A stretch of DNA of 64,000 nt, taken from Ligaoa zhengdingensis (GTDB lineage: Bacteria > Bacillota > Clostridia > Oscillospirales > Ruminococcaceae). Location of the stretch: assembly GCF_014384885.1 (NCBI RefSeq), contig NZ_JACRST010000010.1, positions 29,090-93,089 on the forward strand, read 5' to 3'. Positions 46,752-59,076 of the stretch are shown here, piece after piece. The stretch's first letter is position 1. Each line of letters opens with the position of its first letter. The position numbers and the translations under genes are program-made. The notes below the pieces were generated by a model that saw only the letters and a list, made by a program, of their open reading frames with translations, was not told the origin of the DNA and searched no databases.

Positions 46752-47041
46752 AAGGCGCAAAAAGCGCAAGGCAGGCCCAGAGGTCGCACCCTCTGCGCCC
46801 TGCATACGAGCTCATACCTCATACACAGCGGCAATAATGCCGCGCCTTGCAACGACATTATACAACATTTTTCCCGCCCTGTAAAGCAAGGGACAGGGGC
46901 CGGTCGCGGGCAAAGCCCGCGGAGGGAGAGTGACCCGGGGAGAATGTGCCGCGCTGTATTTTGCAGGCGGTCTGCGTTGCACGAATGGATTGCGGACATT
47001 CGGGGTGCTGTATGAGTGAAAAACATGCAGCGCCCTTTTTG
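46752..47041 (+). ncRNA. Unrecognised structured RNA, copy B (sense)
   Basis: Promoter TTGCTT 46717-46722, 17 bp, TATAAT 46740-46745. Same architecture as copy A; the first hairpin loop is TCGCA and the third AATAAT. The terminator GGTGCTGTATG/CATGCAGCGCC plus CTTTTT ends at 47040. A second terminator lies at 47056-47096. Only loops and the variable GC hairpin differ notably from copy A. Confidence 0.8.
46754..46850 (-). ncRNA. Putative antisense RNA of copy B
   Basis: Minus-strand promoter TTTACA (46880-46885), 17 bp, TATAAT (46857-46862), facing the sense promoter across the three hairpins. Confidence 0.5.
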
Positions 47042-47181
47042 CGTCCTTAAAACAGAAGCCGGGCGGGATGGTTGGCGACATCCTGCCCGGCTTTTGCGCG
47101 CTTTTTGCGGGGCTTTTTCGCACTGCCGTCGCTGCCCGGCGGGTTCGCACCCGGCTTCACAGCTTCGGCCACCGCGCCCAC

Positions 47182-47223
47182 AAAAAGGGCCGGGACACAA
47201 TCCGTGTCCCGGCCCGCTTTTTT
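47182..47223. terminator. Bidirectional terminator at the secA 3' end
   Basis: AAAAAGGGCCGGGACAC / GTGTCCCGGCCC plus GCTTTTTT. The stretch 47100-47181 holds a short repeat-island fragment only. Confidence 0.9.
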
Positions 47224-47227
47224 ACTT

Positions 47228-49972
<2,745 letters not shown>

Positions 49973-50059
49973 GTTTCAGAAAGTCTCCTCTCAACGGCCG
50001 TTTGAGCCAAAAGGGCCGCGGAAAAATTTGGGTAATGCCCAAAAGTGCATACAATTATT

Positions 50060-50088
50060 ATTGTACAAGCCCCGCGCCGGGCTGTCAA
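50060..50088 (-). promoter_or_regulatory. Sigma-A promoter of secA
   Basis: Minus strand TTGACA, 17 bp, TACAAT. Confidence 0.85.
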
Positions 50089-50212
50089 ACTTTTTTATGA
50101 TAAAGATGTGTTAAAAAATCCTGAACATTAAAATTATGGCGCGGCGCGCGGCGCGATATTCCAAAAAGCGCGAAAATTCCGCAGGGTTGACAGTTTTTTA
50201 ACAGCGCGGGAC

Positions 50213-50241
50213 TTGCACTTGTTCCCACGAATTAGTATAAT
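50213..50241 (+). promoter_or_regulatory. Promoter of the scaffold/GGGtGRT operon
   Basis: TTGCAC, 17 bp, TATAAT. The rest of 49973-50313 is otherwise featureless. Confidence 0.8.
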
Positions 50242-50313
50242 AAAAGCGGATATGCCGTATGCTCGGCCAACCGGCATAGAGGTTACCAATATCAACCGAA
50301 AGGAGTTCCCAAT

Positions 50314-51006
50314 ATGAATTATTCTCATGAAGTGGAGAGAATGTGCCCCCTGACCAAGGGCCCCAAGCACGGCCCGGCTCCCATCCCCGAGGAGGGCAAG
50401 TGGGTTAAAGCCTACCAGATCACCGATATTTCCGGTCTGTCCCACGGCGTGGGCTGGTGCGCGCCGCAGCAGGGCGCCTGCAAGCTGACCCTGAACGTGA
50501 AAAACGGCGTCATCGAGGAGGCCCTCGTTGAGACGCTGGGCTGCTCCGGCATGACCCATTCCGCCGCCATGGCGGGCGAGATCCTGCCCGGCAAAACCCT
50601 GCTCGAGGCCCTCAACACCGACCTCGTGTGCGACGCCATCAACGTTGCCATGCGCGAAATCTTCAAACAGCTCGTTTACGGCAGAAGCCAGACCGCGTTC
50701 TCTGAGGGCGGCCTGCCCATCGGCGCCGGCCTCGAGGACCTCGGCAAGGGCCTGTGTTCGCAGGTGGGCACCGTGTTCTCCACCGGCGTGAAGGGCGTGC
50801 GCTACCTCCAGCTCGCCGAGGGCTACATCCTTTCGGTCGCTGTGGATAATAACGGCGAAGCCATCGGCTACAAGTTCGTGCGCGTCGGCAAGATGCTCGA
50901 GGATATCCGCCACGGCGTCGCGCCCGCGGAGGCCTTTGAGAAGAACATTGGTACATACGGCCGCTATGAGAACGCGCCCAAGTACATCGACCCGAGAGAA
51001 GAATAA
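50314..51006 (+). CDS. IscU/NifU-like scaffold-type protein, partner of the GGGtGRT protein
   Basis: 230 residues. The core (about 35-130) resembles Fe-S scaffold proteins, with Cys in GWCAPQQGACKL and LGCSGMTHSAAMAGEIL. The rest matches a conserved family found next to the gene that follows here. Function is not established; annotation as Fe-S assembly scaffold rests on the N-terminal similarity. CGAAAGGAG lies upstream, and the next start is 20 nt after the stop. Confidence 0.8.
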   Translation: MNYSHEVERMCPLTKGPKHGPAPIPEEGKWVKAYQITDISGLSHGVGWCAPQQGACKLTLNVKNGVIEEALVETLGCSGMTHSAAMAGEILPGKTLLEALNTDLVCDAINVAMREIFKQLVYGRSQTAFSEGGLPIGAGLEDLGKGLCSQVGTVFSTGVKGVRYLQLAEGYILSVAVDNNGEAIGYKFVRVGKMLEDIRHGVAPAEAFEKNIGTYGRYENAPKYIDPREE

Positions 51007-51026
51007 TCTTAGAAGGAGGGAACACC

Positions 51027-52025
51027 ATGGTACAGTTTGAAAGCAAAGAGAGAAGAATGCCGAAGATCGAGGCATGTCTCAAGGAATATGGAATCGAATC
51101 CCTGGAAGCCGCGCGCGACCTGTGCCTCTCCAAAGGCATCGACGTGGAAAAAATCGTCAAGGGCGTGCAGCCCATCGCGTTTGAAAACGCCGTGTGGGCC
51201 TACACCCTGGGCACCGCCATCGCCCTGAAGACCGGCAAGGCCGTCGCGGCGGACGCCGCCGAGGCGATCGGCGTGGGCCTGCAGGCGTTCTGCATCCCCG
51301 GCTCGGTGGCCGAGCAGAGAAACGTGGGTCTGGGCCACGGCAACCTGGGCGCCATGCTGCTGCGCGACGAGACCAAGTGCTTCTGCTTCCTGGCGGGCCA
51401 TGAGTCGTTCGCGGCCGCCGAGGGCGCGATCGGCATCGCCAGAACCGCCAACAAGGCGCGCAAAACCCCGCTGCGCGTCATCCTCAACGGCCTGGGCAAG
51501 GACGCCGCTTACATCATCTCCCGCATCAACGGCTTCACCTATGTCGAGACCAACTATGTGTTTGAAACCGGCGAGCTCGAAATCGTCCGCGAGGTTCCGT
51601 TCTCCGACGGCGAAAAGGCCGCGGTCAAGGTTTACGGCGCGAACGACGTGCTCGAGGGCGTGGCCATCATGAAGCATGAGAAGGTCGACGTGTCCATCAC
51701 CGGCAACTCCACCAACCCCACCCGCTTCCAGCACCTGGTGGCGGGCACCTATAAAAAATGGAGCTACGAGAACGACTTCAAATATTTCTCGGTGGCTTCG
51801 GGCGGCGGCACCGGCCGCACCCTGCACCCCGACAACATGGCGGCTGGTCCGGCTTCCTATGGCCTGACCGACTCGATGGGCCGTATGCATGGCGACGCGC
51901 AGTTTGCGGGCTCCTCCTCGGTGCCGGCGCACGTCGAGATGATGGGCCTCATCGGCATGGGCAACAACCCGATGGTCGGCGCGACTGTGGCTTGCGCCGT
52001 AGCCGCCTCCGAGGCTCTGAAGTAA
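51027..52025 (+). CDS. GGGtGRT family protein
   Basis: 332 residues with the name-giving motif SGGGTGRTLHPDN at about 255. The N-terminal part has EACLKEYGIESLEAARDLC. The Ala/Gly-rich C terminus (GNNPMVGATVACAVAAS) is typical. Conserved in anaerobic Firmicutes together with the upstream scaffold-like gene; its biochemical role is unknown to me. The strong promoter and ribosome sites of both genes suggest high expression. Confidence 0.9.
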   Translation: MVQFESKERRMPKIEACLKEYGIESLEAARDLCLSKGIDVEKIVKGVQPIAFENAVWAYTLGTAIALKTGKAVAADAAEAIGVGLQAFCIPGSVAEQRNVGLGHGNLGAMLLRDETKCFCFLAGHESFAAAEGAIGIARTANKARKTPLRVILNGLGKDAAYIISRINGFTYVETNYVFETGELEIVREVPFSDGEKAAVKVYGANDVLEGVAIMKHEKVDVSITGNSTNPTRFQHLVAGTYKKWSYENDFKYFSVASGGGTGRTLHPDNMAAGPASYGLTDSMGRMHGDAQFAGSSSVPAHVEMMGLIGMGNNPMVGATVACAVAASEALK

Positions 52026-52036
52026 CTTTCCCCCTT

Positions 52037-52114
52037 TGCGGCAGCCTGCACCCCGGGCTGCCGCATCATTTGAAAAACCCCGCTCTCCGGCGAATCGGAA
52101 GGCGGGGTTTTTAA
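52037..52114. terminator. Tandem terminator hairpins between convergent genes
   Basis: GCGGCAGC/GCTGCCGC at 52037-52067, then AACCCCGC/GCGGGGTT plus TTTAATTTT at 52076-52114. Confidence 0.85.
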
Positions 52115-52157
52115 TTTTATGTTTTAGCGCGGGCCGCAGCTGCACCGGCAGGTTGGC

Positions 52158-53168
52158 TCACAGCGCCTTGCCCTCCTGCGGGGCGCGCTGCTTGACGGTG
52201 TCCATCACCTGCGCGAATTGCTCGAAGTTGAGCGACTGCGCGCCGTCGCACAGGGCGGCGCCCGGGTTGTTGTGCACCTCGATCATCACGCCGTCCGCGC
52301 CCAGGGCGAGCGCCGCCTTGGTGAGCGGCTCCACCATCCAGGGGATGCCAGTGGCGTGGCTGGGGTCGAACACCACGGGCAGGTGGCTCTGGTGCTTGAT
52401 CATCGGGATGGCCGCGAGGTCGGGGGTGTTGCGCATCGAGGTTTCAAAGGTGCGGATGCCGCGCTCGCACAGGATCACGTTGGGGTTGCCGCCCGCCATG
52501 ATGTACTCCGCGCTCATCAGCAGCTCCTCGATGGTGTTGGCCAGGCCCCGTTTTAAGAGGATCGGCTTTTTGCTGTGGCCCAGCTCCTTGAGCAGCTGGA
52601 AGTTCTGCATGTTGCGCGCGCCCACCTGGATCACGTCCACGTCCGCGAACAGGTCGATGTGGGTCTGGCTCATGATCTCGGTGACGATCGGCAGGCCGGT
52701 GGCCTTTTTCGCCTCCAGCAGCAGCTTGAGGCCGTCCGCCTCCAGCCCCTGGAAGGCGTAGGGGGAAGTGCGGGGCTTGAACGCGCCGCCGCGCAAAAAC
52801 TGCGCGCCGCTCGCCTTGATCGCCTCAGCCACACAGATGATCTGCTCCTCGCTCTCCACCGAGCAGGGCCCGGCGATCACGCTGAAGGCGCCGCCGCCGA
52901 TCTTGCGGCCGGCCACGTCGATGACCGTATCCTGCGGGTGGAAACGGCGGTTGGCCGCCTTATACGGCTGCGAGATGCGCTGCACGCGGTCCACAATCTC
53001 GTTGGCCGCGATGGTGTTGATGTCCACGCGCGAGGTGTCGCCCACCAGGCCCATGATGATGGTGTGCTCGCCCTCGCTGTAATGGATGGAGAAGCCGAGG
53101 CTGCGGAACGATTCCGCGAGCTGATCGACCTTTTTTTGATCGGGATGGGGTTTGAGGATGACTACCAT
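52158..53168 (-). CDS. aroF: 3-deoxy-7-phosphoheptulonate (DAHP) synthase
   Basis: First step of the shikimate pathway (PEP plus erythrose-4-phosphate). It has 336 residues of the class I-beta type: an N-terminal ferredoxin-like regulatory domain (MVVILKPHPDQKKVDQLAE, about 1-70) and a barrel with AGPCSVES, LRGGAFKPRTSPYAFQG and FDPSHATG. AAAGGAG precedes the ATG. Feedback effector is not predictable. Confidence 0.95.
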   Translation of the reverse strand: MVVILKPHPDQKKVDQLAESFRSLGFSIHYSEGEHTIIMGLVGDTSRVDINTIAANEIVDRVQRISQPYKAANRRFHPQDTVIDVAGRKIGGGAFSVIAGPCSVESEEQIICVAEAIKASGAQFLRGGAFKPRTSPYAFQGLEADGLKLLLEAKKATGLPIVTEIMSQTHIDLFADVDVIQVGARNMQNFQLLKELGHSKKPILLKRGLANTIEELLMSAEYIMAGGNPNVILCERGIRTFETSMRNTPDLAAIPMIKHQSHLPVVFDPSHATGIPWMVEPLTKAALALGADGVMIEVHNNPGAALCDGAQSLNFEQFAQVMDTVKQRAPQEGKAL

Positions 53169-53366
53169 GGATATTCAACTCCTTTGATCGGTGGCGGGGA
53201 ATCCCCCGCGGGCAGTTCCGGGGGCGGTTCGCGCCCCAACCGGTGGAATACCACTATTATACCCCCGCGGGCCGCAAAAGAAAAGCAGAATATTTTAGCG
53301 CTTTAAAGTTTTTTATTGTTAAATTATCACAAGACATGTCCTTGCATTGGGGACAGGTGTTTTTTC

Positions 53367-54584
53367 TCAAAGCAGGCCCTGGCAGCACTTGAGCGCCAGC
53401 ACCCGGAACACGGCGCGGTCGAGCACCGCCTCGTCCAGCTCACCGGATGCGAGCGCGTCCGCGATCTGTTCGTAAGACGCGGGCAGGTCGCTGACGATCA
53501 GCAGGTCGTTGCCCGCTTGAAGCGCCCGCACGGCGGCCTCCTCGCCGCCCGCCGCGGCGCGCGCGGCCTCCATGGTGAGGTCGTCGGTGAGCACTGCGCC
53601 GGTGATGCCCAGCTCTCCGCGCAGCACCTCGTGCACGGCCGGGGAGAGGGACGCGGGGGAATCCGGGTCGATGCAGGCCACCACGTTGTGGGAGACCAGC
53701 ACGCAGCGCGCCCCGGCGCGGATGCCCGCCGCGAACGGCAGGAAATCCGATGAGGTGAACTGCTCGTAGGGGCGCTCGTCGAGCGCGGAGCCGGTGTGGG
53801 TGTCGGGGTTGTCGCCGTAGCCGGGGAAGTGCTTGAGCGCCGAGGACACCCCGGCCCCCTGCAAGCCCCGCACCGCGGCGGCCACGCAGTCGGCGGTGGT
53901 GGCAGCGTCCTCGCCCACCGTGCGCCCGTAGATGTAGTCGTTCGGGTCGGTCGAGACGTCCGCCACCGGCGCGAGGTCGAGGTTGACCCCCAGCGACAGC
54001 AGCAGCCCGGCCTTGGCGCGCGCGTCCTGCTCGATCAGATCCGCGCCGCCCGCGCGGTAGAGGGCGCGCATCGACCGGAAGCGCTCGGACGCGAGCGCGG
54101 GGTTGGAGCTCACCCGCACCACCTCGCCGCCCTCCTCGTCGGTGGCGAGCAGCAGCGGCAGGGAGCTCGCCGCCTGATAGGAGGCGAGGTTGGCCTTTAC
54201 CTCTTCGGCGGTGAGGCCGCTGAAATCCCGCCCGAACAGCACCAGCCCGCCCGGGTGGTAGGCGGCCACCGCCCCGGCCGCGTCCAGGTCGGGGCAGCGG
54301 GCGAGCAGCACCTGGCCCGCCTTCTCCTCGTCGGTCATGGTTTGCAGCAACTCCCACGCGCGGCCGTACCCGGCGGACAGCACCCCGCCGTCCAGCCACT
54401 CGTCGGGCGGCCCGTCCGGGTCCCGCTCAGACGGGGCCGGGGCCTGGGACGAAGAAAAGCCGGGCAGGATGGCGTCCTGCTCCGGCACTGAGGAGGAAGA
54501 TGACGAATTGTCCCGGACCCCACAGGCGGCCAGCGCCAGCAGCGCGCCCGCCAGGCAGAGCCCGCGCAGCCCCCGGCGGCTCAC
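53367..54584 (-). CDS. GH3 (NagZ-like) lipoprotein
   Basis: 405 residues from GTG 54584, which overlaps the previous stop (GTGA). The N terminus GLRGLCLAGALLALAACG is a lipoprotein signal with lipobox LAAC; a Ser-rich linker follows. The GH3 domain has ALKHFPGYGDNPDTHTG (His/Asp acid-base loop) and VLTDDLTME (nucleophile Asp). Probably an extracytoplasmic beta-N-acetylglucosaminidase in wall turnover. A longer open frame upstream is out-of-gene read into the neighbour. Confidence 0.9.
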   Translation of the reverse strand: MSRRGLRGLCLAGALLALAACGVRDNSSSSSSVPEQDAILPGFSSSQAPAPSERDPDGPPDEWLDGGVLSAGYGRAWELLQTMTDEEKAGQVLLARCPDLDAAGAVAAYHPGGLVLFGRDFSGLTAEEVKANLASYQAASSLPLLLATDEEGGEVVRVSSNPALASERFRSMRALYRAGGADLIEQDARAKAGLLLSLGVNLDLAPVADVSTDPNDYIYGRTVGEDAATTADCVAAAVRGLQGAGVSSALKHFPGYGDNPDTHTGSALDERPYEQFTSSDFLPFAAGIRAGARCVLVSHNVVACIDPDSPASLSPAVHEVLRGELGITGAVLTDDLTMEAARAAAGGEEAAVRALQAGNDLLIVSDLPASYEQIADALASGELDEAVLDRAVFRVLALKCCQGLL

Positions 54585-55636
54585 AGCTCGTCCTCCCCGC
54601 CCGCGGGGGCGGCGTCCGCGGCGTCGTAGTGGCGCGCCGCAAAGGCGGACAGGAACTCGGGGTTGTCGTCGCAGGAAAACGGGTCGAACACCGCGTCCAG
54701 CTTGTTGAGGTTCACCCGGCAGGTGAGCGGGCGCTCCACCTCGTTGCCGCTGGCCGCGAGCAGGCCCTGCTTGTCGGCGGCCGTGGGGATGGGCGCATAG
54801 ACGCCGCTGACGCCGCCGAAATGGCGCTGCATCAGGTCGCCGGTCAGGGCGGATTTCACCGCGTAGAGAGGGGTCTCCTGCACGCGCAGGTAGACGTCCG
54901 CCGCGTGGGGCAGGCGGCACCCGAAGTTGAGGTTGCACACCGGCGCGAGCATCAGCTTGGCGCCCAGCCCGCGCGCGATGCGGTAGATTTCAAAGTAGCA
55001 GTTATCCTGCCCGATGGCCACGCACAGGTTGCCGATGCGCGTCTGCATCAGCGTGAGCGCCTCGCCCGCATCCACGCCGAACTCCAACTCGTCGCGGGTG
55101 GGGTTGAGCTTGTCCTGGTAGGCCACGATGTCGCCGTCCGGGTCGAACAGATAGGCGCGGTTGTAGAGGCAATCCCCCTCGAACAGGTAGAGGCTGCCCG
55201 CCAGCACATACACGCCGTATTGGCAGGCCAGCTCGGAAAAGCTGGTGAAGTAGGTCTCCTGGAGGTAGTCGTAGTGGTCGTAGAGCGCGTCGTTCACCAG
55301 CTGGCCGCGCTCCTTGGCGGGGCAGGCGCGGTAGTCCGCCAGCAGGCGCGCATAGTGGGGGGACAAGGTGATGGGCGCGAGGCCGATCAGCTCGGGAAAG
55401 CAGACGAGCTGCGCGCCGCCGCCCACAGCCGCGGCCATCTTTTCGTTGAGATGCTCCACAAAGTCGTCGAGCTTGCGGTAGGGGCGCAGCTTGATGGGGG
55501 CCGCGGCCACCCGCACCGCCGCCGGGTCGAGAAACGATAGATTGTCCGAGCGGTCGATCGCCAGCCGGTCGATCGCCTTGATGATCTTTTTCTCGCTGCC
55601 CTTGAGTGCAAACGGGTTGGAAAAAGAAAGTTTCAT
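54581..55636 (-). CDS. Nitrilase-fold protein with Cys nucleophile replaced by Gly
   Basis: 351 residues. The fold is clear: Glu in VCFPELIGLAP, Lys in YQDKLNPTRDE, and the nucleophile strand RIGNLCVAIGQDNCYFE. Aligning that strand to the canonical GrlGvlICyDlrFPE puts Gly where Cys should be, so amidase activity is doubtful. ATG 55636 has GAGGAGG upstream. It lies between another nitrilase-like gene (12 nt upstream) and the GH3 lipoprotein, translationally coupled to the latter. Possibly derived from the amidase family of NAD synthetase or NLP-type enzymes. Confidence 0.8.
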   Translation of the reverse strand: MKLSFSNPFALKGSEKKIIKAIDRLAIDRSDNLSFLDPAAVRVAAAPIKLRPYRKLDDFVEHLNEKMAAAVGGGAQLVCFPELIGLAPITLSPHYARLLADYRACPAKERGQLVNDALYDHYDYLQETYFTSFSELACQYGVYVLAGSLYLFEGDCLYNRAYLFDPDGDIVAYQDKLNPTRDELEFGVDAGEALTLMQTRIGNLCVAIGQDNCYFEIYRIARGLGAKLMLAPVCNLNFGCRLPHAADVYLRVQETPLYAVKSALTGDLMQRHFGGVSGVYAPIPTAADKQGLLAASGNEVERPLTCRVNLNKLDAVFDPFSCDDNPEFLSAFAARHYDAADAAPAGGEDEL

Positions 55637-55647
55637 AGGGCGCCTCC

Positions 55648-56337
55648 TCAGAGCAGGTCGCGGTGGGCCGCGAACAGTTTCCGGTTGAATTGCGAGCTGA
55701 AATAGTCGCTGTGTATCTCCATCAGGCGGCTGACGTTGAAGATGGTGGAGGCCGTCTGACCCGGTTTGCTCAGGTATCCGGTGTTGTCTATGCTGGTGAG
55801 ATAGGGCGCGCAGATGGCCGCGCCGTTGTTGTTTGCCGCGATGGCGAGGAAATTGTTGGTCTGGGCCGCGCCCCAGGCGCCGGTCCAGATGCGCGCTTCG
55901 TTGTAGCGTTCGGCCGGGAACCACTGGGCGCAGACGACCACCTCCGCCCCCGCCAGGCGCGCGTAGCGCTGCACCTCAGGGCTGTAGATATCCGCATCCA
56001 CGCACAGGAACACCTTGCCGTATGGGGTGGGGAACACCGCCAGATTGGAAGACTTTTTGTACAGCTCGCGGTTGTTCTGCTCGTAGAACAGCGCCCGCTG
56101 CGCGCCCGCCAGCTTGCCGTTCGGCCCGAACATGCACACGCACAGAAAATCCGCGATGTTCATCAGCCCGGTGACCACATAGGCCCCCTGCTCGCGCGCA
56201 TAGCGCTTGCACTTCTGAAAATAGTCTCCGCCCTCCTGCATGGGCACGGCGGGCTGGTCGCTTTTAAACACGATAAAGTTGCTCTGTATGGGCGGCTGCT
56301 CCCAGGCGTCCACCACGCTAATCATCAAATCCTGCAT
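55648..56337 (-). CDS. Second nitrilase-fold protein, also degenerate
   Basis: 229 residues from ATG 56337 (AGGAGG upstream), shorter than a full nitrilase (about 260-300). The strand YGKVFLCVDADIYSPE corresponds to GrlGvlICyDlrFPE and has Asp at the nucleophile position. The usual Lys is Ala (QRALFYEQ), and the N-terminal Glu strand is not evident. It is first in a three-gene operon with the other nitrilase-like protein and the GH3 lipoprotein. It may be a structural partner rather than an enzyme (inference). Confidence 0.75.
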   Translation of the reverse strand: MQDLMISVVDAWEQPPIQSNFIVFKSDQPAVPMQEGGDYFQKCKRYAREQGAYVVTGLMNIADFLCVCMFGPNGKLAGAQRALFYEQNNRELYKKSSNLAVFPTPYGKVFLCVDADIYSPEVQRYARLAGAEVVVCAQWFPAERYNEARIWTGAWGAAQTNNFLAIAANNNGAAICAPYLTSIDNTGYLSKPGQTASTIFNVSRLMEIHSDYFSSQFNRKLFAAHRDLL

Positions 56338-56452
56338 CGATTCTAACCTCCTGTGGGCCGCGCGCGGCCGGGACAAAACTCCAATAAAATCATTATATCG
56401 TGTTTTCCCCGCCAATTCAACAAAAACCCGCGGCGGTTGCGGCAAACCGCGC

Positions 56453-56481
56453 TTGCATTTTGCCCGGCCCTGCGCTACAAT
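56453..56481 (+). promoter_or_regulatory. Promoter of the QueT-type gene
   Basis: TTGCAT, 17 bp, TACAAT, about 100 nt before the gene. The leader holds an AAGTCAG/CTGACTT hairpin at 56530-56555. Confidence 0.7.
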
Positions 56482-56583
56482 AGGCGAGGCGCATCCCTGC
56501 GCCCGTTCCCGGCGGCCGGCGCGCCGCCGAAGTCAGTCGCAAGCTCCTGACTTTAAACCACACTACGAAAGGACAGTTGAATC

Positions 56584-57111
56584 ATGAAAAAGCTCAATGC
56601 CAGACATCTGGCGGTGAGCGCGATGCTCGCGGCTGTGTACACGGTACTCAGCCTGGCTGTCGCGCCCATCGGCTTCGGCGCGGTGCAGTTCCGCATCTCC
56701 GAAGCGCTCACCCTGCTGCCGGTCTTCTCCCCCTGGGCGATCCCCGGCGTCACCCTGGGCTGCCTGCTCACCAACCTCATCGGCGTGAGTTTGGGGCTCA
56801 CCTTCCCGCCCGACGTGCTGTTCGGCACGCTGGCCACCCTGATTGCCGCGGCGCTCACCTGGCTGCTGCGCGGGGTGCGGCTGCGCGGCCTGCCGGTGCT
56901 GGCGGCCCTGCCGCCGGTGGTGTGCAACGCCCTCATCATCGGCTGGGAGATCACCGTGTTCTTCACCCCCGATTCCCCCGCGAGCTTCGCGGTGTTCACC
57001 ACCAACGCCCTGCTGGTGGGCGCGGGCGAGGCGCTGGCCTGCTTCGGCCTGGGCCTGCTGCTGGTGGCGCTGTTGCAGCGCAGCAAGCTGGACGTCCGGC
57101 TGTTTCCATAA
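56584..57111 (+). CDS. QueT-family ECF transporter substrate-binding (S) component
   Basis: 175 residues, five to six membrane helices. The start MKKLNARHLAVSAMLAAVYTV and QFRISEALTLLPVF are characteristic of the QueT family, linked to uptake of queuosine precursors (preQ0/preQ1). It would need the shared ECF ATPases and T component, not in this window. A GC hairpin without U-tract (57129-57154) follows, then RNA copy C. Confidence 0.85.
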   Translation: MKKLNARHLAVSAMLAAVYTVLSLAVAPIGFGAVQFRISEALTLLPVFSPWAIPGVTLGCLLTNLIGVSLGLTFPPDVLFGTLATLIAAALTWLLRGVRLRGLPVLAALPPVVCNALIIGWEITVFFTPDSPASFAVFTTNALLVGAGEALACFGLGLLLVALLQRSKLDVRLFP

Positions 57112-57205
57112 CCGCTTTCCAACAAAAAAGCGCGGTGGCTGCGGCCACCGCGCAAAATTCGACAAATCTCTTGCTTTTTTGGCAAAGATGCCCTATAATA
57201 AACTC

Positions 57206-57486
57206 GAGGCGCAAAAAGCGCAAGGCAGGCCCGGAAGTGACAGCTTCCGCGCCCTGCATATGAGGTAGGGGCTCATACACCGCGGCTAAGTGCCGCACCT
57301 TGCAACGACATTATACAACATTTTTCTCGCCCTGTAAAGCAAGGGGCTGCCCGCGGGTTTGCCCGCGATGGGAGGTAGGCCGGGGAGAATGTGCCGCGCT
57401 GTATTTTGCAGGCGGCCTGCGTTGCACGAGTGGATTCCGAACATTCGGGGTGCTGTATGAGTAAAAAACATGCAGCGCCCTTTTTG
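57206..57486 (+). ncRNA. Unrecognised structured RNA, copy C (sense)
   Basis: Promoter TTGCTT 57171-57176, 17 bp, TATAAT 57194-57199. The first hairpin stem is GGAAG/CTTCC where A, B and D have AGAGG/CCTCT, a full compensatory change. The variable GC hairpin is shorter and different (CGCGGG-TTTG-CCCGCG). The terminator ends at 57485, and a second terminator lies at 57501-57541. After it, 57542-57633 contains only GC-rich sequence with AGCGGAG/CTCCGCT. Confidence 0.8.
57208..57303 (-). ncRNA. Putative antisense RNA of copy C
   Basis: Minus-strand promoter TTTACA (57333-57338), 17 bp, TATAAT (57310-57315), as in the other copies. Confidence 0.5.
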
Positions 57487-57633
57487 CGTCCTCAAAACAG
57501 AAGCCGGGCGGGATGGTTGCCGACATCCTGCCCGGCTTTTGCTGTCTTTAGCGGAGCCGGGGCCGAAAAGCCGACGGCCCGCCTCCGCTTTGGCGTTTTT
57601 TATGGGCGCGGGGCGCGCCGGGGGCTTTTCTGT

Positions 57634-58878
<1,245 letters not shown>

Positions 58879-58973
58879 TCTATCACCACATTCTTTTGGT
58901 TTGGTTCTTCTTAGTATACCGCGCGGCGGGCCGGTTCACAACCGGATTTTGCAGAATTTTGGCGGGGATTCGG

Positions 58974-59002
58974 TTGACTTGAAATGCCGCATTCACTATA
59001 AT
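58974..59002 (+). promoter_or_regulatory. Sigma-A promoter of the hydrogenase operon
   Basis: TTGACT, 17 bp, TATAAT, about 75 nt before the first gene. Confidence 0.88.
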
Positions 59003-59076
59003 GAAAGTAATACTGCGCATTGTCAAATTTTTATCGAACTCGGGTTGGAATCATATTGAAAGGGGACGGCTTTGTC

